A stretch of 34,463 bases of DNA, from NCBI GenBank assembly GCA_964428355.1, contig CAYRYU010000078.1, positions 1 to 34,463 of the forward strand. The letters are read 5' to 3'. Position 1 is the first letter of the stretch, and every line of letters begins with the position of its first letter. This DNA comes from CAYRYU01 sp964428355 (GTDB lineage Bacteria > Muiribacteriota > Ozemobacteria > Ozemobacterales > Ozemobacteraceae). The notes beneath the pieces were generated by a model. That model ran no database searches. It was not told the DNA's origin and worked only from the letters and a program-made list of their open reading frames with translations. Positions 8,183 through 16,400 of the stretch are shown here, piece by piece. Position numbers and translations under genes: made by a program.

Positions 8183-9094
8183 TCAGGGAATCGGGGGCGG
8201 GGTCTTCCACCGGCGATGGAGCCAGAACCATTGGTCGGGTCGCAACCGTACCCACTCCTCCAGGCGGCGTGAGTAGGCGAGGGTTATTGCCCAAGCGGGG
8301 TCTTTCTCGTGGGCGAAATCCCCGGGATGGATCGGGGGGAGGATCTCGAAAAGATGAGGCCCCGATCCGCGTGGATGGACCGCCATGGGAACGACCGGAG
8401 CTCCCGTCTTGAGGGAAAGGACGGCGGGCCCGGGAACCGTCGAAGCGGGTTTCCCGAAAAAATCGACGAAAATTCCCGCCTTCCCCGCATCCTGGTCGCA
8501 CATCAGGCCGAGAATTCCCCCGTGGCGCAAGGTCCGAAGGATGTCCCTCAGGCCGAACCCCGAGTCCGTGATCTTCACGCCGTGGATCGTGCGGTTCGAC
8601 TCCATCCATTCATCCACGAAGGGGTTCTTCTGACGGCGGGCGACCGCGGTCATCGACCACCCGTGAAGCGCAAGCCAAGGTGGGATCATCTCCCAGAGGC
8701 CGTAATGGCCCGAAACCATGATGATCCCGCAACCCTTCGCACCCGCTTCGCCCAGGTTCTCGAGGCCCTTCGGTTCGAGCCGTTCCTTGAGTTCCTCCAC
8801 CGTCAGTTTCGGCGTGGAAGCCATCTCCATAACGTTGGTGAAGAATGATGCGTAGGTTTTGCGTGCAAGATCGACCGCCTCGGGGAAATCGATTCCCAGC
8901 CGCTCCACCATGGTCCGGATGACGAAATCCCGCCTGATCCTGAGAAGATCGAACACCACCTTCGAAAACAGACCCGCAATGCGTTTGCGTTTCAGATACG
9001 ACATCCTGGTTGCCGCCGCGGTCAGTTTCTCGAGCAGGAGACGCTGCAGTCTGAAATAATGGAGCCGCATGGGGGGAATGGTCTCCTCGGCCAT
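8183..9094 (-). CDS. Lipid A biosynthesis acyltransferase, LpxL/HtrB family
   Basis: The protein has 303 residues, normal for the family. It carries the catalytic dyad H130-X4-E135 in VSGHYGLWEM, followed by MTAVARRQKNPFVDEWMESNR and LMCDQDAGKAGIFVDFFG, the usual acyl-acceptor and donor-site blocks, and ends with PDQWFWLHRRWK, the classical LpxL terminus. These enzymes transfer a secondary acyl chain from acyl-ACP to Kdo-lipid A at the inner membrane. The ATG at 9094 overlaps the upstream DUF362 stop as TGATG, which sets the start; in-frame extension upstream would run inside that gene. The acyl chain and exact paralogue (LpxL or LpxM type) cannot be given. Confidence 0.92.
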   Translation of the reverse strand: MAEETIPPMRLHYFRLQRLLLEKLTAAATRMSYLKRKRIAGLFSKVVFDLLRIRRDFVIRTMVERLGIDFPEAVDLARKTYASFFTNVMEMASTPKLTVEELKERLEPKGLENLGEAGAKGCGIIMVSGHYGLWEMIPPWLALHGWSMTAVARRQKNPFVDEWMESNRTIHGVKITDSGFGLRDILRTLRHGGILGLMCDQDAGKAGIFVDFFGKPASTVPGPAVLSLKTGAPVVPMAVHPRGSGPHLFEILPPIHPGDFAHEKDPAWAITLAYSRRLEEWVRLRPDQWFWLHRRWKTPPPIP

Positions 9095-10281
9095 CAGACC
9101 GGCCTCCCTTGTATCAGATGCTTCAGCCTCCGGATCCGGAAAGCGAGATTGACCAGGGCGCTTCCAGAAATCTCGATCGCATCCTTCGGACAGACCTCCA
9201 TGCAACAGAAGCAAGAGATGCAACGTCTTGCGTCGAAGTCGGGTCCGGCCTGCCCCATTTTTATCGCCTTGGATGCACAGACCCGATGGCATGCGCCGCA
9301 AAGGATGCAAAGTCCCGGCTTCAGACGAGGGCTCGTCCGGATGAGCTTCCCTGCAAATCTTGCAAGGGCGTCCGGAACGCGCTCCAATAGAGACTGGCGC
9401 GGAACCTGGAACCCCGGGAAACGGATTCCATCGAGAGATGCGCCCACCGCCCGGATCCCGGCGAATGACCCAGGCCCGAAACCTGTCTCACGGCAGGTCC
9501 GCAGCATCGGCACCTCTTCGGGGTCGATGCCCGCGATCCGGCAGAAGCCGTAATCCACCGCGACCGGACACACCGAAGCGAGGAGATATCCAGTGCGGAT
9601 CACCCGCCCCCCTGCCGGCCCCTGGCCATCCATGCCCTCCACGGCATCCATTATCGAAAGGTCCGAAGGGAACTTCGCCGCGATGTCCGCCATCAGGGCT
9701 CCGAAGGGCCCGGGTTTGGGAAATGCGGCATGAAGATTGGCCTTCTGGAGACCGGGAAGCAGACCGAAGTGGTTCTTCACCGCGCCGGTAATGATCGTCA
9801 GGTTGTGGGTCTTGAGCTTCGGAAGGTTGATCACAAGATCGCAACGGTCGTACCAGGAAGTCACCCTCACAGACGCATTACGGCTTCCTGAACAAATCCG
9901 CTCCTCCCGCCCCCCGTCACGTTCGAAAGAGACGAGCCTGCCACCCGATTTCGCTGCTGCGCCCGCAAACCCCGTGATTTCCCAGTATCCCTCGAGATTC
10001 TTCGTCGTCAGGGGCGGGCTGTCCCCTATGAAAACCTCCGCCACCAACTTTTTGCAGGCCGCGGAGACGGCCTGAATGAGAGTAGGATGTGTGGTCACCG
10101 CTTCTTTCGGTGGTTTCGCGCTGAGCATGTTGGGCTTGAGAAGGACCTTCATCCCAGGCCGAACGAAGGCCTGGAAGCCACCGAGAGGCGCCATCAGCGT
10201 TTCGAGGGCCATCCCTACCCGCGTGGGTTCGTAATCCCCGCACTTCTCCACAGAAAGGACAGTCGGGCTTTCATTCAGCAT
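9094..10281 (-). CDS. DUF362 domain protein with a C-terminal 2[4Fe-4S] ferredoxin domain
   Basis: The protein has 395 residues. The N-terminal two thirds match DUF362: VLLKPNMLSAKPPKEAVTTHP, then LVINLPKLKTHNLTIITGAVKN. The C-terminus has two cluster motifs, CILCGACHRVC and CISCFCCMEVC, each CxxCxxCxxxC plus a following Cys-Pro or equivalent, giving a bacterial-type 2[4Fe-4S] ferredoxin. DUF362 proteins are widespread but biochemically undefined; a redox role is inferred from the ferredoxin half. There is no export signal, so it is cytoplasmic. It overlaps the upstream gene by 11 bases and the downstream acyltransferase by TGATG, suggesting co-expression with envelope genes. Confidence 0.88.
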   Translation of the reverse strand: MLNESPTVLSVEKCGDYEPTRVGMALETLMAPLGGFQAFVRPGMKVLLKPNMLSAKPPKEAVTTHPTLIQAVSAACKKLVAEVFIGDSPPLTTKNLEGYWEITGFAGAAAKSGGRLVSFERDGGREERICSGSRNASVRVTSWYDRCDLVINLPKLKTHNLTIITGAVKNHFGLLPGLQKANLHAAFPKPGPFGALMADIAAKFPSDLSIMDAVEGMDGQGPAGGRVIRTGYLLASVCPVAVDYGFCRIAGIDPEEVPMLRTCRETGFGPGSFAGIRAVGASLDGIRFPGFQVPRQSLLERVPDALARFAGKLIRTSPRLKPGLCILCGACHRVCASKAIKMGQAGPDFDARRCISCFCCMEVCPKDAIEISGSALVNLAFRIRRLKHLIQGRPV

Positions 10282-11317
10282 CCTGACCCTCCTGGATCAC
10301 CGAGGGAGGCGGTTCCGCCGTGTCCGGAAGCTTCGTCCACCCGCCCGCTCCGGGACCGACCATGAGCTCGGGAGGGGGGTGGGGCCCCCAACCCGGCTGG
10401 GGTTCGAAGGGATCGACGAATATCATCTGGTCGATCGGAGGCCTCGAGATGGGCAGGATCTGCCGCGGCCAGGGTTGAATCTCCAACCCTTCCTCGCGCT
10501 CGACGAGGAAACATTGGTTGGCATAGACGACTTTCACCAGGATCTGGCAGAAGGGGACATTCCTGAACGATGCGTAGACGGGAAAATGGAGGTCACGGGG
10601 GAATTGGACGGGAACCTCCCCCCCGAGCGAAATCTGCCTGAGGACGAACTGGATGTCGTCCCCCCTCGAAAAGACCGAACCGGGTTTGAGCAGCTTCGGG
10701 AAACGTACTGCCAACCGCTCCGGATCGCATTTGTTCAACCGCTTGAGAACCTCTCCCCACCGCTCCCCGGCAGGTTGGACCGGAAAAACGAGCAGGACGG
10801 GACCGGAAAGGGTGGACCGGTGTCCCGGCGGCAGAAACCTTGGAAGCATCCGGACGAGGCTTTCCGCATGGCATTCCGGCATCACCGACCCCCCCGCCTG
10901 GAAATGCATCACCGCGTTGAACCCGAAACCCCTCGATACCAGTTCGATCGCTTCCCAGAGGCCGATGGGGTTTCCGATGAAGGAACATTCCCGGTGGAAG
11001 TGGCAGTTCAATTTCCGGTTGATCGGGATTTCCAGGAAAGTGCGCGTCGAGGTCCGACGGAACAAGATCGAGCTACGGCGGATCTCCTCCACACGCCACT
11101 CGGAATCCAGCTTCATCCCTGGAACTACATGGAACCTCTGCCCGCGATAATAGATCCACGCGCGAGTTTCCGTCGGTCCCCAGAAGACAGCCTTGACCAG
11201 CGGATCGTCCCCTTGCACTGGCCGAAACTGGGCGAAGAGGGAAGGATACCCTCCGCTCACGAGAATCAGGACGAGGAAAAACGCCAATGCCCTCGCCTGA
11301 CCGGACTGGCGACTCAG
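10271..11317 (-). CDS. Secreted protein of unknown function (PilP/GspC- and STN-like segments), probable CTG start
   Basis: The protein has 348 residues if it starts at CTG 11317. That codon overlaps the asd stop as CTGA and has AGGAGG seven bases upstream, while an ATG/GTG-type start would force an 88-base overlap into asd. From CTG the product begins with a basic stretch then a hydrophobic core (ALAFFLVLILVSGG, ending PSLFA), a clean signal peptide. The mature N-terminus (AWIYYRGQRFHVVPGMKLD, then WRVEEI) resembles the small beta-domain of PilP/GspC pilus and secretion proteins. A later SFRNVPFCQILVKVVYANQ stretch resembles secretin/TonB short N-terminal domains. These likenesses are weak and by eye. 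The C-terminus is Pro-rich. A TTG at about 11287 is another possible start. Confidence 0.68.
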   Translation of the reverse strand: MSRQSGQARALAFFLVLILVSGGYPSLFAQFRPVQGDDPLVKAVFWGPTETRAWIYYRGQRFHVVPGMKLDSEWRVEEIRRSSILFRRTSTRTFLEIPINRKLNCHFHRECSFIGNPIGLWEAIELVSRGFGFNAVMHFQAGGSVMPECHAESLVRMLPRFLPPGHRSTLSGPVLLVFPVQPAGERWGEVLKRLNKCDPERLAVRFPKLLKPGSVFSRGDDIQFVLRQISLGGEVPVQFPRDLHFPVYASFRNVPFCQILVKVVYANQCFLVEREEGLEIQPWPRQILPISRPPIDQMIFVDPFEPQPGWGPHPPPELMVGPGAGGWTKLPDTAEPPPSVIQEGQDAE

Positions 11318-12324
11318 AGGAGGCCCTCCTTCACCATCTGTTGATAGATGAAAACCGCATTGGAAGCCGCTCCGCGGCGGAGGTTGTCGGAAACGACCCA
11401 CATGTTGAGGCCGTTGGGAATCGAAGGATCCGTTCGAAGGCGGCCGATGAATACCTCGTCCTTGAACTGGCAGATCAGGGGAGTCGGATAGATCTTCTTC
11501 GAGGGGTCGTCCATCATCTCGATCCCCGGACTACGCTCCAGCAGATCGCGGATGTCCCCCAGATCGAACGGTTTGGAGAGCTGGAGGTTGACAGCTTCAC
11601 TGTGGCAGTAGAAAACCGGCACCCTGACGACCGTGGGACAGACCGGAACGTCACATTCCAGGATTTTCTGGGTCTCGCGGACCATCTTCTCCTCCTCCTT
11701 GCAAAGGCCGGAGGGAAGGAAGTCATCGATGTGCGGAAAAAGGTTGAACCCGATCGGGTGGGCGTAGACCTCGGGCTCGACCGGGACTTCATCCAGATGG
11801 GCGCGAGCCTGCTTCTTCAGGACCTCGATCGCCTCAAGACCGGTACCCGAAACCGACTGGTAGGTCGTTACCACGATCCGGCTTATCGGATTCACGCGAT
11901 GGATGGGCGCTATAGCAACGACCATCTGGATCGTGGAACAGTTGGGATTCGCAATCAGGCCCTTGTGCCTTTTCAGGGCTTGCGGATTGACCTCGGGAAC
12001 CACCAGAGGAACCCCTTCCGTCATCCGATGGGCATTGCTGTTGTCGATCACGACTGCTCCGGCGGCCACCGCCTTTGGGCAGAACTCCTTGCTGACATCG
12101 TTTCCCGCCGAGAAGATCATGACCTCGAGACCATTGAAATCCGCCTTCTCGAAATTCTCGACCACGTGGGACGAGCCTCCGAACTCGACTTTCGTTCCCG
12201 CGCTCCGGCTGGATGCAAAAAGTCGAAGCTGGCGGGGTTCGATATTCTGTTCCTGGAGAACCTTGAGCACCGTCCGACCGACGGCTCCGGTTGCTCCTAC
12301 GATTCCGATTGAATGGCGCTTCAT
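11314..12324 (-). CDS. asd: Aspartate-semialdehyde dehydrogenase
   Basis: The protein has 336 residues, typical for Asd. It reduces aspartyl phosphate to aspartate semialdehyde with NADPH, the branch point to lysine/diaminopimelate, threonine and methionine. The NADP loop GIVGATGAVGR is at 7-17, and the catalytic cysteine is C129 in ANPNCSTIQ. Other conserved blocks are FSAGNDVSKEF, VVIDNSNAHRM, YQSVSGTGLEAI and GRLRTDPSIPNGLNMWVVSDNLRRGAA near the end. The ATG at 12324 has a GGGAG site upstream. Sitting in an envelope block fits the need for diaminopimelate in peptidoglycan. The stop overlaps the next gene as CTGA. Confidence 0.97.
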   Translation of the reverse strand: MKRHSIGIVGATGAVGRTVLKVLQEQNIEPRQLRLFASSRSAGTKVEFGGSSHVVENFEKADFNGLEVMIFSAGNDVSKEFCPKAVAAGAVVIDNSNAHRMTEGVPLVVPEVNPQALKRHKGLIANPNCSTIQMVVAIAPIHRVNPISRIVVTTYQSVSGTGLEAIEVLKKQARAHLDEVPVEPEVYAHPIGFNLFPHIDDFLPSGLCKEEEKMVRETQKILECDVPVCPTVVRVPVFYCHSEAVNLQLSKPFDLGDIRDLLERSPGIEMMDDPSKKIYPTPLICQFKDEVFIGRLRTDPSIPNGLNMWVVSDNLRRGAASNAVFIYQQMVKEGLL

Positions 12325-12355
12325 GCGATGGCTCCCTTTCTCGAGTGTTCAGGAT

Positions 12356-13183
12356 TCACGGGGTATCCTCCCCCTCCTCCTGTGCTTTCTTCATTTCCTT
12401 GTAGAATGACGGCGGAGGTTCCGGACGGTAATGCCCTTCCGGAATCCGGAAAACCCCGGTGGAAACCGATTCCCCGCCCTCGGGCGGGGTCGGAGGCTTG
12501 ATATCGAACCGGGGTGGGGTCATGAGCGCGTGCCGAAGCTCCCTCAACCGGCTTTTCTGGGCCGGCGACAGATCCGGCGGGATGGTGGCCAGTCGTGGGC
12601 GGGAGTTCGACTCCTCGGGAAGCTTCAGGATCGAGGCAATCTCCTCGTGACCGGCAATCACCTTCAACAACTCGCTCAGGGCTTCCTCCCGCTGGATTTT
12701 TTCGGGCCCCGAGGCGAGAAGGAGGCATTCGGATGCAAGAGCGGCAGCACGGGAACGTTCGAGGGGAAGATCGGCGACCGAGATCGTCTCGACCAGCTCT
12801 TCGGTGGATCCGGAGGCGGTTCGCCCATAAACCGTCCGAACACTTTTCTTTCGAAGGCCGGAAAAATCGGGGAGCCGGGGTTTTATGAACTTGAAATGCG
12901 CTCCCACGCGGCCGGTGTCGGCTCCCTTTCCCGTTGAGGGTTGCGGATCGGCGGGTTCACGGGGTTCGGTGAATGTCGTTCCTCCGGCAGCAGGCTTGGG
13001 CCTTCCAAAATCGACCTGGTCCATCCAATCGGGAAAGGCGGAGCCGGACCTGGCTGGGGAAGAGGCATTCTGGGCAGTGGAAGTGAAAGCGGGAAAGATC
13101 ATGATCGCCAATACCGCCAGGATCCGTGGAAATCCCAGTTTCCACTGGGGGGCAAAGGCTCTGGACCCGCCATCGAAGAGCAT
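12356..13183 (-). CDS. Secreted proline-rich protein of unknown function
   Basis: The protein has 275 residues. The start at ATG 13183 is chosen because AGGAG lies six bases upstream and a signal peptide follows (residues 10-38, KLGFPRILAVLAIMIFPAF then TSTAQ); the frame stays open for a further 525 bases but with nothing recognisable. The mature protein has a Pro/Ser/Gly-rich segment (about 40-95), a charged helical middle (about 125-215), and a Pro-rich end with paired prolines. No known domain is recognised. It is probably periplasmic or surface exposed. It is the first gene of the long minus-strand block, ends 31 bases before asd, and is divergent from the giant cyclase gene. Confidence 0.75.
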   Translation of the reverse strand: MLFDGGSRAFAPQWKLGFPRILAVLAIMIFPAFTSTAQNASSPARSGSAFPDWMDQVDFGRPKPAAGGTTFTEPREPADPQPSTGKGADTGRVGAHFKFIKPRLPDFSGLRKKSVRTVYGRTASGSTEELVETISVADLPLERSRAAALASECLLLASGPEKIQREEALSELLKVIAGHEEIASILKLPEESNSRPRLATIPPDLSPAQKSRLRELRHALMTPPRFDIKPPTPPEGGESVSTGVFRIPEGHYRPEPPPSFYKEMKKAQEEGEDTP

Positions 13184-13347
13184 CGCAGACTCCTTTCGGG
13201 TTCCCTGGTTCGGTGAAACAACGGTACCACGGTTTTGCCTTTCTGAAAAGGACCCAAAGAAAAAACTCTGCCCATTCCCATGCACCTGGAAGATGGAATG
13301 GACCGGAGTAGGGGCCCCCCCCAGGGACCCGGAAAACGGCCCATTCG

Positions 13348-13376
13348 TTGCGGCGGGTTTCAGGTATCGGTAGAAT
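13348..13376 (+). promoter_or_regulatory. Possible weak promoter for the giant cyclase pair
   Basis: TTGCGG (13348-13353) and TAGAAT (13371-13376) are separated by 17 bases, ending 29 bases before the GTG at 13406. The -10 matches 5 of 6 and the -35 only the TTG half. This is the best candidate in the 222-base divergent intergenic region 13184-13405, which otherwise shows no clear operator or RNA structure. Confidence 0.3.
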
Positions 13377-13405
13377 TCCGGAAGCTCCACTCTGCAGATA
13401 GGTTG

Positions 13406-16400
13406 GTGACTGCCACGAGCCAGGGAAATCGAACATCCGGTATTCCCGCAAGGAATCCCGGCCTGCCCGGAATCCTGAAAGGGTTGCTGCTGCCTTTCAT
13501 CCTGAGCTTTCTTCCGATACTTGCCGGTGTCTGGGAAGCACGCCGACTGGAAGAATACACGGACATCCTGGAAATGCGGCGACTTCAGAGGGCGACCGAT
13601 CCGCTTGCAGCGCGCCTCCATCTTTTCACCACCCCGTCTTTCTGGCCTGGAGAGCTGACCAGGCGCATCACCAATGGAATCCTGGAACGGCTTGGCAAGG
13701 TTCCCCACGGGAGCGGCACAGAGGACTTATTGGTCCCAACAACGCGGGCAGGAAGAACCGGGGACTCCGGCAGCTTCGGGGAAATCCTTTCCCGGGCGGT
13801 CCGGAAAAGCGGCATCAGGGGCATGCCACGGTTCCAGGTCTGGGGGGTGGAAATCGTCGGCCCCAATCCTCTCGAGGTCGAGTTCTGCAGAAATCCGGGT
13901 CTGGAAGCCACTAAAGCCTCGATCTACCGGATGTTGTTGAAGGAGATCTGTCGGCAAAGCATCGAAGGGGTATCCGATCTGCCTGCCTGGGAGAAGGCCA
14001 AGTTCACAACGATGTTCGGAGCCGCCGTCAAGATTGATTTCTTCCTGGCGGAGTATCGGGGGAAACCTTTCCCCGTGTTGACTCCCGAGGGTTATGGGTA
14101 TCTGTCATGGGATGTGATCAGGTTCAGGGGAAAGCCGGTTGGAGCGTTCATGATGTTCTTTCCCTCGGGGGAGGCGGAAATGACAAAGGGACCGGCCTGG
14201 TCGCTCCTCAACTGGACCGGGGCGATAGGATTTCCTGCTTTCATCGAGTTTCCGACCTTATCCGCCCCGACCGCCTCGGGTCTCCTCCTGCATCCCAGGC
14301 TGGAGGAAACCATGTTCAGGGAGATCCTCCTGGAACTCCAACGAAGGATGATTCCCACCCCTCCCGTCAACCGCGACGCTGATGCGGTCGGGGCGATCTG
14401 GTTGCCCACGGGTCTGGAAGGCAGAATCCTCCGACACGGCGAGGCCTGGTTCCGGGTCTGCAAGGCGGCTCCCGAAGCGGGGCATGTCGGGCTTCTCATG
14501 GGCCGGGTCAAGGGGTCGGGACCGGTCCGTCCTTCTGGCCTGGTTCGTGGGATCGGAGCTTTCCTGGCGGTTGTCTGGTTGTTTCTGGTATCGAGAGGGC
14601 TCTTCCTGGGAGCCTGGCCCGATCTGAAGATCGTTCAGGCACTTCTTCTATGGTTCTTCGGCTTGGCATCGGTCGCCCTTGTCCTTGGAGCATTCGCTGG
14701 CGCGGCTTTCCTGGTCAACCACGAAGAGAACCTCAAGGACGGGCTGGTAAGGGATATGTGGACGACGCTTTCCGCAATCGAGTCCGAGTGTTCGCGCCTT
14801 GAAACCGACCAGGAGATGTCATTCCGGCAGTTTTTCAAAGGACAGGGGATCGGGAATCATCTTTTGAAATTACGGAAACGTCGAGATGATGCTGGCCTGG
14901 CGAGTTTCAAGAAGAAGATCTGGAGTCTCCTCAAGAAAAGACATATCCACCCTTCGGCGGTTCTTTTGATAGGCCACAGGGGTTTCTTCTCGTATCTCGA
15001 GCAGCTTGGATTGCGTGGACAGACCATGCGTGGCTGGCTCGAAATGTTGCGGGGAGCCTGGAGCTCGAAACTGGCTACCGAGACCCCGGCGATCACCGCG
15101 GCCTACTCCCTCGAAACCGTCGCGTCCGCCCCGTTGAGACCCCTCGCCCAGGATCCCGGCCCCTTCCCGGACTCCTCCCAGGGAACGGCTTACTCCTACT
15201 CGCTCACGGAACCTTCTGCAATCTTCGCCCAGAAGTTCCTGGGAGCGAACTCCTCCCAATCGACCTTCTTTCGTGCCCAAAAAACCCTCTGGGGAAAGAG
15301 CTTTTCGATGAACATCCTGGTTCCAGTCATCATGGACCGGACATTGTGGTTCCTCATGGGTTTTCTCTGGAACCAGGAGCTGGCTTTCGAACACTACTTC
15401 CGTGACACCATCCCCCGCTGGGAACGCGACGCGCGGAGCCGGGCAAACCCTTTCCAGATCGCAGTCATGGTCAGGGCGGGCCGTGGAATCCGCACGGTCC
15501 TTCCGGAAAAGCTCCCGAAACGCATCCGAAGCCTTGTCGAAAACTCGGGAGGAAACAAAGCCCTGATCGAATTCCGGCTGGGGGGAGTCCCGATGGCCCT
15601 TTGCGTACTTCCCAGCCGGCGGGCAAACGGTTTCGTACTCGTTGCGTTCACTTCACTGGACCCTTTCCAGAAACAGGTCCGCCGGGATGGCCAGATCATG
15701 GGCGGCCTCACCCTCCTCTGCCTCGCCCTCCTGGGAGTTGCCGCCTCCGCCCTCGCGAGATGGCTCGGGACTCCTCTCGCAAGGATGAGCAGCGGGCTGG
15801 AACAAATCTCCCGGGGGAACCTGGAAATCGTGGTGGGGGAGAATCGCGATGACGAGCTTGGGGAAGCCGGAAAAACCCTTGACGGGATGACCCGGAGCCT
15901 GAGCGAAAGAGCCACCCTGACCAGGTTCGTTGCTCCCCAGGTTCTGGAGGCGGTTTCGGGGGGGGACCTCCAGAAGGCACTGAAGGGCCAGATGCGGGAG
16001 GTGACGGTCCTCGCCTCGGATATCCGCGATTTTACGACGATTTCGGAAACAAGGCCCCCACGAGAGGTTTTCTCCATGCTCAACCGGCACCTGAAGTCGA
16101 TGACCGCAGCAATACAGGAATACGGCGGCGTTGTCGACAGGTTCATCGGGGATGCAGTGGTAGCGGTTTTCTACCCGTCGGGGGAAGAACGCCCGGAAGC
16201 ACGCGCGTTCGCGGCAGCCAGGGCGATGATGGCAGCGCACTCCCGACTTGTCTCCGAAAGCCTTGCCGGAGAAGGCTTTCCATACTCCATCGGGATTGGG
16301 ATCGACGCCGGAAGGGTCCTGGCGGGTGCTTTGGGCGACGAGGAGGTACGGCTCGACTTCTCCATCCTGGGTGAGCCCCAAAACCGCGCCGCCACTCTTG

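Noticed and set aside
13184..13708. Upstream extension of the secreted proline-rich protein
   Set aside because: It would place the signal peptide in the middle of the protein and overlap the giant cyclase start; the ATG at 13183 has a good ribosome site.
15394..16381. Long antisense ORFs opposite the first cyclase domain
   Set aside because: They mirror the high-GC third-position pattern of the sense gene, are Arg/Ser/Pro-rich and match no family. The same holds for those at 18809-19600 and 24939-25919.
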